NCBI GenBank assembly: GCA_023374025.1
Contig: SIJG01000007.1
Location: 2,027,852-2,091,851 of the forward strand
DNA from: Heterodera schachtii
Taxonomy: Eukaryota > Nematoda > Chromadorea > Rhabditida > Heteroderidae
DNA: 64,000 bases
Direction of reading: 5' to 3'
Under the pieces are notes generated by a model that saw only the letters and a program-made list of their open reading frames with translations, was not told the DNA's origin and searched no databases. Of the stretch, positions 43,890 to 55,535 are shown in pieces; within the stretch, counting starts at the first letter, position 1; every line of letters begins with the position of its first letter. Made by a program: the position numbers and the translations under genes.

Positions 43890-46699
43890 ATGAAAGAAAA
43901 TTCCAAGTATTTGGGTCCAGAAAAAATGGATGTCCCTAGACAGCAATTGACAACATATCGCTGCTACAATAAGGAAGAATTGCTGGTGATTCGAGAAAGC
44001 AATTATTGCCGGACACGACCTGTCTTTTTATCGAAAGATTTTGACAAGTAAATTTGCTATTAAGAGGGGTTTAATATTGTCTAAATATAAGAGTAAAAAC
44101 AGACAGCAATTGAAATTCAAGCATTCATTTCAGTGATGATGGGTTATTCTCGCCGGACAAATGGCTGCAGCACAAATGGAAATGTGAGGGAGTGGAGAAT
44201 CGTGTGAGGCGGAAAGCGGCCAGTCAGACTTCCGCTGGGAGCGGTGGAGGAGGCGGAAGCGTTTCAGGAAATTCAACAGCAACAGTGAACACGCCGCAGC
44301 AGGAAAGTGACAAACAACAGGCGAACATCAAGGCGGCTCGACTGCGGAGAGGCGCTTCGACTACCAGCAATGGGATGGACTTCAAACCGGACTTTGTGGG
44401 TGCATTTGGAGTGGGGGAGCGGTCAGAACTGAGCGAGTGGGCCGGGGATAATAATTAGGGATTTGCCAATGCCTTGATTCTTTAATTATTTTATTTTGGC
44501 TACTTAAGCAAAAATCTGCTCTCGAGGCCACTTGTCGTACCAACCGCGGCAGTTCGAGTCAAAACACTCCAAACATTGGGGGTAACGGAACTTCTTGGTC
44601 GTCAACTGCAACAACTTCCAAGCATGGGAGTAATGAGAAGTCGAGAGTGAGTGATACATGCTTCTTTGTTTTTTGTAGAACTTGGCCTGGGATTGGGTCC
44701 AGGCACTTTAAAACATAAATTAACTTGGAATAGTTTATTCCATTAATCTTATCATTTAGGCTTTCAAGTTAGCAAAACCAAGGAGTCGATTTTTAAAAAA
44801 CACGTTTCAATAAAGCCAGAGACCTAGTACAAACCCTATTTTTCAATGTTTATCTTTTTTTGTTAGACTCGTCGTGGGGCTGGTGACCGAGCGCGGAAAC
44901 CGACCGAGCGAAGACGGAGTTCGAATATGGGAGAAGAGCCATTGCCCGAGTGGATGGACGAAGGACCGGAATCAGCTTTTGACATCATTGAGCTGATGGG
45001 ATTTGAGGAGGACATTCAAAGTGAGAAAGGTACGCTTCGGATATTATTCGTACAAATCTATCTTGTGAATTTTCAGAAGTCAACATCAACAAAACGGTGG
45101 AAGAACAGCACAACAGTTCTCCCGAGACTGTCCTTCCTTCTCTGCCCATGACTTTAGTAAGGGAATAAGTTAAGCTAATCATAATTTGCTGTTAAGGCGA
45201 CCAGCCGACTTAAGCAGTGGATGGGAGAAGGCGCCGTTTCGGAGCCCAAAGCATTGGCCGACGATTCGCATAAATTTGCCGAGACTACCAGTCGTTGCGC
45301 TTCCAGCAACAACGCGTCAAGCAGTGGCGGGGGTTCAATTGGTCCACCGAAACAAGTGGGTGATAGATAGAATCTCAGAATTTGTCAACTCGACTTTTAT
45401 CCAGATCCAACAGCACATCCCTTTCTACGAACCTTCGTTTGATGGGTTGGGAATGTCTCCGATGCCTGGCCCTGCCGGGTTTTACCCTCATAATCAGCAA
45501 CCGATGGGTCCGCCTTTTTTGCCGCCTTCCCGTTCTCCACAGCCACAATTTCCGCCTCTACCTCCACCGCTTGCTAACAACTCAAACATCGCCGCCAATC
45601 GGTCTTTTCTCAGTTCACCCGTTTTTCTGGCGAATTCAGTGGGTTTTGATTTTATTTTTTATTTTGCGGTTCATTTCATCTTTTAGCAGGGAAATCACCC
45701 GCAGCAGGGCGTTCACCCGCTTCAAATGCGCCATCCTTTCTTCGGTCCCGCTGGGCCTGGAGGGATGGGATTGCCGCCGATGCCCAGCCATGGGTTTCTT
45801 CACCACCACCAGCATGTTCAGCAGCAACAGCCTTTGTTCCCTCCCTATTTGTCGCCCTCTCGCTCTCCACAAACTCAATTCCCACCACCGCCGCTAGTCA
45901 ATAGCAACAACAACCAAATTTCTTCTGCCAGTCGGCCTTTCATAAATTCGCCTTCTTTTATGCCGAACCATGTGGGTTTGCTTGTATAATGATGAGAAAT
46001 ATTTTTATGTCATTTTGTTTCCAGGGAAATCACCCGCAGCAGGGCGTTCACCCGCTTCAAATGCGTCATCCTTTCTTCGTTCCCACTGGGCCCGGAGGGA
46101 TGGGAATGCCGCCGATGCCGCCCACCCATGGTCTCCCCCATCACCAACAACAGCCCGTGATGCCGGCCCATCTCCCGCCGCCTTCCCGCTCTCCACAGAC
46201 GCAGTTTCCTCCGCCTCCCCCGCTAGTCAACAGCAACAACCAAATCTCCGCCAGTCGTTCCAATCATTTCAACCAAAACTTCAATTTGCTCAATTCTCCT
46301 GCATTTATGCCAACTTCTGTGGGTCTCCCATTTCACAAGTGTTTATGATGCTTTCCCATTAAGGTGATGCGTCATATGTCCAAAGTGCCTGGCGGTGGTG
46401 CCATTTCTTCTACGGGTAATTGTTGCTATTCCATCACTTACCGTATTTGCTTTTCGTTCAGGCTGTTCTGAAACGGGTTCATCAACACCAAATCAAACTT
46501 TTCCATCTGGTCGTTCTAACATTCCGCCAGCTTTGGAAAAAATATTTGCTTCCGTGCGCAATCAGCAGACGCCGGATCGCTCGATGCTCGTAAGGGCTAT
46601 TTTGGTTAGTCATTCCATCAATTCTGATTGTTGGATATTGTTCCATTTAAGGGACAAGGACATGGTCCAGAAGATCCATCATTTTCCTGCTCCCGATAA
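43890..46699 (+). CDS. ifet-1: eIF4E-binding translational repressor, 4E-T/IFET-1-like
   Basis: 4E-T binds eIF4E and represses mRNAs in P bodies; in C. elegans IFET-1 acts in germline mRNA repression. Exon 1 (43890-44047) carries YNKEELL, a canonical YxxxxL-hydrophobic eIF4E-binding motif, then RTRPVFLSKDF. Exon 2 (from 44134) continues GLFSPDKWLQHKWKCEG. Later exons have EEPLPEWMDEGPESAFDIIE and LMGFEEDI, the family's EPEW-type acidic patch. A Pro/Asn/Gln-rich part follows, including two neighbouring exons (about 45690-45975 and about 46025-46320) that both begin GNHPQQGVHPLQMRHPFF. The last exons have SNIPPALEKIFASVRNQQTP, then GQGHGPEDPSFSCSR and stop TAA at 46699. The order of domains fits 4E-T. 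Some small exons between 44460 and 45420 are placed by splice signals only. Confidence 0.85.
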
Positions 46700-47089
46700 T
46701 TACAAATAGGCGACGGATGTTTATTTATGTCACTAAAGAAAAGTTCCAAATGAAGGGACAAAAGCCGCTTATACTTTTGGATGTGCGTGTTCCGATCTCC
46801 AAGAATTTTTAGTTTATTTCTGTAACTTTGGATGGAGTTAAATTGATGATATTAATTCTTGCTTTTTTTTTGTTGTTCTATTGATAAAAGTATTCGTCTT
46901 TGAATTAACCGACGGAGAAATGTCTTTTGGCAATGGTCAAGAATTGGTGTCCCAATGAAAAAAAATGTTAAAAATTTCGCAGGTTTTTTTTCTGGGCTTG
47001 AAAAATGCGCTGATCACGAATCTAATCTAAACCTCAGATTTTGAAAATCATTGATTTTTTTCGATTTTTTAAATTATTTTTAAAAAAAG

Positions 47090-47468
47090 TTATCGGCGCT
47101 ACTGTAAGTGAGTTTTTAAAAAATTTTCACTTTTTTGGTAAATTTTTTTTTTGCTTATTTACACATAATGATGTATATTAAGCATTACCATCACAATTAT
47201 GGTGAATAAAAAGTAATTCACGATTTTTTGTCCAAAAAATTTTGCAAAGCAAAAGAGTCCCCCTTTTGTTTTTGATAAAATTAAAAATCTGTCACTATAA
47301 CTAGTGCCAAATTTCTTAATAGGCCCAAATAATTGTCATATTCTTGATCAGCGACCTCTAAAACCCCCAGGTACTTGGTTTCATGACTTTTTAAACAAAA
47401 AAAAATTTACCAAAAAAAAAAGTGAAAAATTTTTCAAAAACTCACTTTTACAGTAGCGCCAAGTTATC
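47090..47468. mobile_element. Foldback element, about 380 bp
   Basis: Left arm GTTATCGGCGCTACTGTAAG then TGAGTTTTT and TTTTCACTTTTTTGGTAAAT. The right arm is its inverted repeat, ATTTACC through AGTGAAAAATT and CTCACTTTTACAGTAGCGCC, ending AAGTTATC. Arms are about 65 bp with small indels. The phrase CTGATCACGAATCT flanks it on both sides (47011 and 47493). No coding capacity. Confidence 0.65.
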
Positions 47469-47874
47469 AATGGATTTGGGGTTAAAAATACTCTGATCAC
47501 GAATCTGAGATTTAACAAATGCCGAAAAGAATGATCCCTTTTGCTTACCCCCTCCCCTTTTATCTGTCACATGGACACCCAAATGAATCCCCGCCCTATC
47601 CGTCTTTAATTCTTTCCAACCGATCACTTCCAAATCCCCCCCCCCCCGCCATCCCTCATCATTCTTCCGTCGTCCATCCCTTCCCTTCCCTCCTACGGGT
47701 TTTATATTTTTATAGTGTTAAATAGCTTAATCAATGTATTAGACCAAAGGCGCAAATAAATGACAATTTCAAAAATCGTTTTGAGTGTTTCTGACAATAC
47801 TTGACCGATTTTAAGTTCCAAAAATGCCAGCCCAAGTCATTAACAAAACGATATAAGAAAATTAGGGAGCAGGA

Positions 47875-48668
47875 CAAAACGTCGCCAGCCGAAACGTCGC
47901 CGGGACATAACGTCGCCACAAAATTTTTTCTTTAATTTTAAAAAAATTATCAAAAATTTTTTAGTTACCTAGCCTGGTTCGGAAAATTTCAGAAAAATTC
48001 AAAAAAAAATTTTATTAAGAAATTCAAGGAAAAAATTTTTCAAGTTTTTTTTTTTTGATTTTTTTCTTAAAAATCAGCAATTAGGGTAATAGTGCAGTTT
48101 GTTCCCCCCTTTTCGAAAATTTTTTTAATGGCCTGAAAACAAGTTTCCTGGGGTTTTCGAGGTCGCTGATCACGAATCCGGCACCCATTTCGACTAATTC
48201 CGATCCCCGGACCGAATTCGAACAAAAAGTCTAAAATTCAAATTTTTCGAATTTCACATTTTTAGTCTAAAAATGGTTTAAATGATCTTTTATTGAAGCA
48301 CTTATGACTTTCAGTTAGTTTCCATGTATTTAAACAAAACTTGAACTAAAATATGAAATTCGAAAATTTTGAATTTTCGAGTTTTTGTTCGAATTCTGGT
48401 CCGGGGTTCGAAATTAGTCAAATAAATATCATATTCGTGATCACTGATCAGCGACCTCGAAACCCACAGGAAACTTGTTTTTAGGACATTAAAATTTTTT
48501 TCGAAAAAGGGGGGGGGGAACAAACTGCACTATTACCAAATTTAGTTTTTATTAACACTTAGATTTTCAAAAAAGCTAAAAAATTTTTAATTTTCTTAAA
48601 ATTTTGAAAACTTTTTTTTTTTTTGCGGCGACGTTATGTTCCGGCGACGTTTCGGCGGCGACGTTTTG
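47875..48668. mobile_element. 794-bp foldback element with thrice-repeated CGTCGCC termini and a nested hairpin
   Basis: The left end carries three CGTCGCC blocks in CAAAACGTCGCC, CCGAAACGTCGCCGG and ACATAACGTCGCC. The right end is the reverse complement of the same set (GGCGACGTTATGT, CCGGCGACGTTTCGG, GGCGACGTTTTG). Inside is a second inverted repeat of about 105-bp arms (about 48085-48190 and 48433-48535), from AATAGTGCAGTTTGTTCCCC to CGAGGTCGCTGATCACGAAT and back. No open frame. No clear target site duplication. Confidence 0.75.
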
Positions 48669-48868
48669 GGGTGTACCCAGAAAATTAAATGTTCATAGTT
48701 TAATCGACAGAAAACAGAATGAATCTACAAAAATTAATTACTAAATATTTTATGAGATTGATTGGCATGGATTGACAGATGGTGCCATTCAAAATGAGGC
48801 GGCGAACAGAAATCAGTCATCGTCACTACTGTTCTCCTTCGGAATGGGCTTTTTGTCCTTCTCACTGG

Positions 48869-50191
48869 TCAGTCCCCAAAATTGATCAGTTGCCCCGTTT
48901 CCGCTTCCTTCGTCCCCTGCGGGGTTCCCTCTTCCGTCGCCCTCTCTCCGTTCCTTTTCTCTCCTTCCACTACTTCCGCTTGTCCAATGTGTCCTCTGTT
49001 CGCGTCATTTTGTTCGTCGTCGTCCGTCGGCGGAATTTCCTTCGGTGTCAGAATCATTTCCACGGGTCGCGGCGAACGTTGCGGACTGAGCACAACGTTT
49101 TTTGTTTTTGGGAGGTCGGCGGAGGACGAACTGCGGCCCGAATCAAAAGTATCACGTCTGGAGCCATCACCGCTGCCGGAAACACTAGCGTGCGTAATCC
49201 GAAATCTAATGAGGAGGGGGGGGGGGTAAGAGAAGGAAAGCGAAGGGGGAGGGAAAGTGCCATTGTTTGGACTAATTAATGCCACCTTAACATTGCCCCC
49301 GCCGGGCACGTGTCCGATGTTGTCAAGGGACCCAACTTTGGACTCGCATTTCACCCGCACCGACTCGTGGAATATCTGAAACATCGGCCCACTCTTTAAA
49401 GGGATGAAAGTGAAACTGTTAAAACTTTGAGGTTGCCCCCCGCGGGTTTGTGCTTCACATTGTCCAACGAACCGACTTTGGGCTGGGCCTTCCATTCCAA
49501 CTTTTGAGTCGCAATCTGTCAAAACATTCCTTCCCTTTTGTTGGCGATGCCATCCCCCATTTTCTTACCTTTTTCTCACTCTTTGGAATTGGCACTTCCG
49601 ATTTGTCCTCCACCCGTGGCTTTGCTGCCTCCCGGAAGTTGAGTTTTCTGTTCTCGATCGTCACATTTCCACCGGCTAAATGCAAATAATTTATTTATTT
49701 GGAAAAACAGCCGATTAACGCCCCCTCCCCTCCCTCCGAACCGGGCACATGGGACGCATTTTGCAGTGAGCCGACTTTGGGAGTGGCGCTGACTCGGACA
49801 GATTCGTGGAAAATCTTCACTTGACTGGGCGACGGAGTGTACTCAGTGATGGACCCGACTTTGCTGAAGAATAACCAACGAGTCAAAGGATATGAAAGTG
49901 ATTAGTTGCCTTTTTACGTGAGCGTATCGCTTATTCACCGGCGGAACGCTCGGCGTACGCGGCGAATGACCGTTTGGTTTCTGTGCGCGCAATGCGTCGT
50001 TCCCTTTAAATAACAATTCATTTTGATTCATCCCCCAATTTCGGCTTTTTCTGACTGTTTCTGCTGCCCTCCCTGGCTTTGATAGGCGTCTTCTGCTGAT
50101 GAGCACCGTTCTGTTTGGTCAGTGCGTTTGGCTGCTGTTTTTGTTGATTCGACGAGCGAAGTGGGCGAGGCACGGCGGTGGACGAAATCAT
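48869..50191 (-). CDS. ptl-1: Tau/MAP2/MAP4-family microtubule-binding protein, PTL-1-like
   Basis: Binds and stabilises microtubules; PTL-1 is the single tau-family protein of C. elegans, active in neurons. Start ATG 50191 gives MISSTAVPRPLRSSNQQKQQ. The next exon has SPRTPSVPPVNKRYAH. Tandem tau repeats then follow, largely one per exon: a partial SKVGSITEYTPSPSQVKIFH; PKVGSLQNASHVP joined across an intron to AGGNVTIENRKLNFREA; IATQKLEWKAQPKVGSLDNV with KHKPAGGN; and IFHESVRVKCESKVGSLDNI with GHVPGGGN. KVGSLxN and PGGG/PAGGN are the diagnostic motifs. The C-tail (ITHASVSGSGDGSRRDTFDS through GQLINFGD, stop at 48869) is Ser/Glu-rich. An intron with a poly-G tract (49205-49285) precedes it. 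Exon joints in the first 150 residues and before the tail are provisional. Confidence 0.9.
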
Positions 50192-51372
50192 TTTGCTAAT
50201 TCAAAGCGGAAGAAAGGATTAAATTAAAGAGATACAAAAAAAAAAAGGATAAATCGAACGGACGGATTAAATTTATGCGGCGGCGGCGGTGCCAGCAAAA
50301 GAATGATTATTTGTTTACATATCATCAAACAAAGGAAGACCAAAAAACAGAAAGGAGACAACCCAACCGAATTCATTTCGCATTCCCTCGCCCGCCCATT
50401 GCGTCGATTTGTCCTCCAAATCTTTCCCATTTTTATGCCCCCGCCATAATTTTCTTGCGCAATTCCTCTCCAAAATGCATCGATTTGTACCAACTTTTTC
50501 GCGCACTAAATTTCTGTCACCCAACTGAAGAAAAGGAAATGTATAAAAAGTGATGGCGGATTGGGGGAGGGGGAAAGATGGTGGGATGAAAATGGAAGTG
50601 AATTTGCGTGGGTGGGCTTCGCTTTGAATGTTTCGCCTTCTGCTGATGGAAGTACAAAATATTCAAAATTTAATCACAAATTACTAATAAATATTGATAA
50701 TTATTATTGTACGGAAACTGCTTCCTCGGCCCAAGGACCCCTCCAGCAGCACTCACAAATCAATTTCAAGTTCATCCATTAAGGAAAGAAAGGATGGGAA
50801 GGAGGAAAAGACGAATGGAAAATTAAAAATTCACTTTGTTATAATTTATTATTGCGATAATTGACAAAAGATGAAAGGAAGTGAAAAAGAGGCGGGGGGG
50901 GGGGGGGGGGAGAACAATTCTCGAGTTGATAAGAAGACTTTGTAAATAAATGAGTACAAATGATGGTCTGACAGAGAGTAGGGGGGGGGGGGGAGAAAAT
51001 GCCATCAAAAAATGCCCTGAATGAGGAAAAATGGCATTTTCGGTGAGAGGAAAAACAAAGGGAGAAAAGTATGAGATGAAGTTAAATTGACAGATGGCGA
51101 GAAGCGGAGAATTGTGAGAAACAAAATTTAATTGAGGGGAAAAAGGAAACATCGGCGGATGGGGGGAGACAAAAAAAGAAAAATGAATTAAAAAATTAAA
51201 AATGAAATGAGTGATTCATATTGATTAATGATGCTCGAGATTCTCGAGTCTCGACTCAAGTGCATTGTCAGACCCTTGGCTTCGGGAGGGACTGAATTCA
51301 AAAATTCAAATCCCGAGAAAAGTCTAGGTTTTTTTTATCTGTCTCAATTCTCGGAAAATCTTCGGGGTAAAT
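50192..51372. other. Intergenic region upstream of the tau-like gene
   Basis: Contains poly-G tracts (50894-50912, 50981-50993) and AT-rich sequence; no supportable gene. The part next to 50191 must carry the promoter of the tau-like gene. Confidence 0.5.
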
Positions 51373-52303
51373 ATTGATCATATGGCCCAGAGCCCAAAAT
51401 GGTCGAAATATATACCAATCGATAGCTCTCGTTCTGTAAGGAAACAATCCGAAAGAATTTTTTTGCGGAAACCAATCCCTGAAGAGTTACAGACCCGGGA
51501 CTGAAATGGCCAAATGCCTTTGGGACTGAACCGTCCACGACTCAAAACACATGGAATTGTGATAAAATTGATATCAATCGATTCCGCACGGTCTGCTAAT
51601 TAAGAATCCGAAAGATTTTTTGGATAAAAAGAAATTGAAAAAAGTTATGGGTCCTCAAAAATCTCAAAAAATGACTTTGATTAAAAAATTAATTTAGGCG
51701 AGCCAAAAAAACGAAAAACACCAGGTTTTTGAACTTCGCAAAAGGGAGCATGCGAAGACGGAGCAAGTAGTGGGGCGAGACGGAGGGCGGAGGAAGACGT
51801 CTGACGAGCGCCACAGGCGGTTGACTGCGGGGGCCCGAAGGGCCCCCGCCAATCAGTCAACCGCCTGCGGATCACGCGCGGACTTCTTCCGTAGCCCGTA
51901 GTCTCGCCCCACCTACTGGCCGCCGTAGTCGAGTGTGCGGCGGTTTTTTAGCGCAATAGGAAAAATTAAATTTTCAAATTATAGACGGTTTTTCTAGTGT
52001 CATTTTTCTAGGTTTTGGGGACCCATAACTTCGGTTATTTTCATTTTTGTCCAAAAATTCTTTCGGATTCATAATTTAGAAGCCTAGAGGAATCGATTGA
52101 TATCAATTTTGTCGCAATTCCATGCCTTTTGAGCGGTGGACGGTTCAGTCCCAAAGGCATTTGGCCATTTCAGTCCCGGGTCTGTAACTCTTCAGGGATT
52201 GGTTTCCGCAAAAAAATTCTTTCGGATTGTTCCCTTACAGACCGAGAGCTATCGATTGGTATATATTTCGACCATTTTGGGCTCTGGGCCATATGATCAA
52301 TAT
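51373..52303. mobile_element. Large palindromic foldback element, about 930 bp
   Basis: The left arm (about 51373-51655) and the right arm (about 52005-52303) are inverted copies of about 290 bp. For example, AATATTGATCATATGGCCCA at the left end and TGGGCCATATGATCAATATT at the right. Both arms contain the same chance frame (GHFSPGSVTLQGLVSAKKFF), which is not a gene. Between the arms lies a GC-rich hairpin: AGTGGGGCGAGAC/GTCTCGCCCCAC as the outer pair and GGCGGTTGACTG/CAGTCAACCGCC around 51820-51865 with loop CCCGAAGGG. Confidence 0.8.
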
Positions 52304-52639
52304 TTTCCATCTTCGGTCTTGAGTATCACTAATATTTACTGGGTAAAGAGATTGAATGGCGGCAATGCATGGCCAAAGTAAAAAGTGTTTGTTCGGGTGG
52401 AAGGCATCGATACAAATGCCATGGAATTGGGCGCCGCCTGCTGAAGGATTTGGTGTCCTTTTCCGGCCAAAAGTGCCCATGGGCATTGCCCGAGCTTCTC
52501 GTATTTTCTTTCTTTCTTTTCCTTCGGAGTTCTCTCTGTGTGCCAATGAAATGGCCGCTGAAAATTGGGCAATGAGAAAACGGAAAGAGCGGAAGAATGG
52601 GACAAAAAGAGACTACAGACAGAAAGATAAGCCATCTGT
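52304..52639. other. Single-copy-looking stretch before the minisatellite
   Basis: No gene with support. At 52417-52429 it holds AATGCCATGGAATTGGG, the same core as each unit of the adjacent minisatellite, so this may be the ancestral sequence from which the array grew. Confidence 0.5.
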
Positions 52640-55535
52640 TAAGGAAAGACACGGACAGAGCAGAGAAATGCCATAGAATTGGGGGAAGAGATGGACAGAG
52701 CAGAGAAATGCCATGGAATTGGGGGGGGGGGAAGAGATGGACAGAGCAGAGAAATGCCATGGAATTGGGGCGGGGGGGGGGGGGGGAAGAGACGGACAGA
52801 GCAGAGAAATGCCATGGAATTGAGGGAAGAGATGGACAGAGCAGAGAAATGCCATGGAATTGGGGGGGGGGGAAGAGACGGACAGAGCAGAGAAATGCCA
52901 TGGAATTGAGGGAAGAGATGGACAGAGCAGAGAAATGCCATGGAATTGGGGGGAAGAGACGGACAGAGCAGAGAAATGCCATAGAATTGGGGGGAAGAGA
53001 CGGACAGAGCAGAGAAATGCCATGGAATTGGGGGGAAGAGACGGACAGAGCAGAGAAATGCCATGGAATTGGGGGGAGAGACGGACAGAGCAGAGAAATG
53101 CCATGGAATTGGGGGAAGAGACGGACAGAGCAGAGAAATGCCATGGAATTGGGGGGAAGAGACGGACAGAGCAGAGAAATGCCATGGAACTGGGGGGAAG
53201 AGACGGACAGAGCAGAGAAATGCCATGGAATTGGGGGGAAGAGACGGACAGAGCAGAGAAATTCCATGGAATTGGGGGGAAGAGACGGACAGAGCAGAGA
53301 AATGCCATGGAATTGGGGGGAGAGACGGACAGAGCAGAGAAATGCCATGGAATTGGGGGGAAGAGACGGACAGAGCAGAGAAATTCCATGGAATTGGGGG
53401 GAAGAGACGGACAGAGCAGAGAAATGCCATGGAATTGGGGGGAGAGACGGACAGAGCAGAGAAATGCCATGGAATTGGGGGGAGAGACGGACAGAGCAGA
53501 GAAATGCCATGGAATTGGGGGAAGAGACGGACAGAGCAGAGAAATGCCATGGAATTGGGGGGAAGAGACGGACAGAGCAGAGAAATGCCATGGAACTGGG
53601 GGGGGGAAGAGACGGACAGAGCAGAGAAATGCCATGGAATTGGGGCGGGGGGGAAGAGACGGACAGAGCAGAGAAATGCCATGGAATTGAGGGAAGAGAT
53701 GGACAGAGCAGAGAAATGCCATGGAATTGGGGGGAAGAGACGGACAGAGCAGAGAAATGCCATGGAATTGGGGCGGGGGGGAAGAGACGGACAGAGAGAA
53801 ATGCCATGGAATTGAGGGAAGAGATGGACAGAGCAGAGAAATGCCATGGAATTGAGGGAAGAGACGGACAGAGCAGAGAAATGCCATGGAATTGGGGGGA
53901 AGGAGACGGACAGAGCAGAGAAATGCCATGGAATTGGGGGGAAGAGACGGACAGAGCAGAGAATGCCATGGAATTGGGGGGAAGAGACGGACAGAGCAGA
54001 GAAATGCCATGGAATTGGGGGGAGAGACGGACAGAGCAGAGAAATGCCATGGAATTGGGGGAAGAGACGGACAGAGCAGAGAAATGCCATGGAATTGGGG
54101 GGAAGAGACGGACAGAGCAGAGAAATGCCATGGAATTGGGGGAAGAGACGGACAGAGCAGAGAATGCCATGGAATTGGGGGGAAGAGACGGACAGAGCAG
54201 AGAATGCCATGGAATTGGGGGAAGAGACGGACAGAGCAGAGAAATGCCATGGAATTGGGGGGAAGAGACGGACAGAGCAGAGAAATGCCATGGAATTGGG
54301 GGAAGAGACGGAACAGAGCAGAGAAATGCCATGGAATTGGGGGAAGAGACGGACAGAGCAGAGAAATGCCATGGAATTGGGGGGAGAGACGGACAGAGCA
54401 GAGAAATGCCATGGAATTGGGGGGAGAGACGGACAGAGCAGAGAAATGCCATGGAATTGGGGGGAAGAGACGGACAGAGCAGAGAAATGCCATGGAATTG
54501 GGGGGAAGAGACGGACAGGAGCAGAGAAATGCCATGGAATTGGGGGGAAGAGACGGACAGAGCAGAGAAATGCCATGGAATTGGGGGGAGAGACGGACAG
54601 AGCAGAGAAATGCCATGGAATTGGGGGAAGAGACGGACAGAGCAGAGAGAAATGCCATGGAATTGGGGGAAGAGACGGACAGAGCAGAGGAAATGCCATG
54701 GAATTGGGGGGAAGAGACGGACCAGAGCAGAGAAATGCCATGGAATTGGGGGGAAGAGACGGACAGAGCAGAGAAATGCCATGAATTGGGGGAAGAGACG
54801 GACAGAGCAGAGAAATGCCATGGAATTGGGGGGAAGAGACGGACAGAGCAGAGAAATGCCATGGAATTGGGGGGAGAGACGGACAGAGCAGAGAAATGCC
54901 ATGGAATTGGGGGAAGAGACGGACAGAGCAGCGAAATGCCATGGAATTGGGGGGAATAGACGGACAGAGCAGAGAAATGCCATGGAATGGGGGGAGAGGA
55001 CGGACAGAGCAGAGAAATGCCATGGAATTGGGGGAAGAGACGGACAGAGCAGAGAAATGCCATGGAATTGGGGGGAGAGACGGACAGAGCAGAGAATGCC
55101 ATGGAATTGGGGGGAGAGACGGACAGAGCAGAGAAATGCCATGGAATTGGGGGAAGAGACGGACAGAGCAGAGAAATGCCATGGAATTGGGGGAAGAGAC
55201 GGACAGAGCAGAGAAATGCCATGGAATTGGGGGAACGATGACGGACCAAGAGCAGAGAAACTGCCATGGAATTGGGGGAGAGACGGAAGAGCGAGAATGC
55301 CCTGAATTGGGGGGAAAGCGACGGACAGAGCAGAAGAAGAATGCCATGGAATTGGGGGAAGAGACGGACAGAGCAGAGAAATGCCATGGAATTGGGGGGG
55401 AGAGACGGACAGAGCCAGAGAGAAATGCCATGGAATTGCGGAGGGGGGGAAGAGACGGACAGAGAGAAATGCCATGGAATTGGGGGGAGAGACGGACAGA
55501 GCAGAGAAATGCCATGGAATTGCGGAGGGGGGGAT
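52640..55535. repeat. Minisatellite, about 41-bp unit, roughly 70 copies
   Basis: The unit is GACGGACAGAGCAGAGAAAT followed by GCCATGGAATTGGGGGGAAGA, about 40-42 bp. Unit length varies mainly in the G run (5 to 13 G) and by single-base insertions or deletions. The 5' third contains versions with GAGATGG and longer G runs; the 3' end becomes more degenerate. The unit has few stop codons in any frame, so both strands show open frames of 900-1000 codons. None is read as a gene. Confidence 0.97.

Larger units (their letters stand above)
46700..48868. other. Intergenic region with two foldback elements
   Basis: No gene is supportable. Apart from the two elements listed separately, the region is AT-rich, with a poly-C tract near 47638-47648 and a pyrimidine-rich stretch at 47540-47690. 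Confidence 0.55.

Noticed and set aside
51344..52381. Two matching small proteins (GHFSPGSVTLQGLVSAKK) on opposite strands
   Set aside because: They are the same stretch in the two arms of a palindrome, with no start context or homology.
52640..55535. CRISPR array
   Set aside because: The window is eukaryotic, and the repeat is contiguous with no unique spacers.
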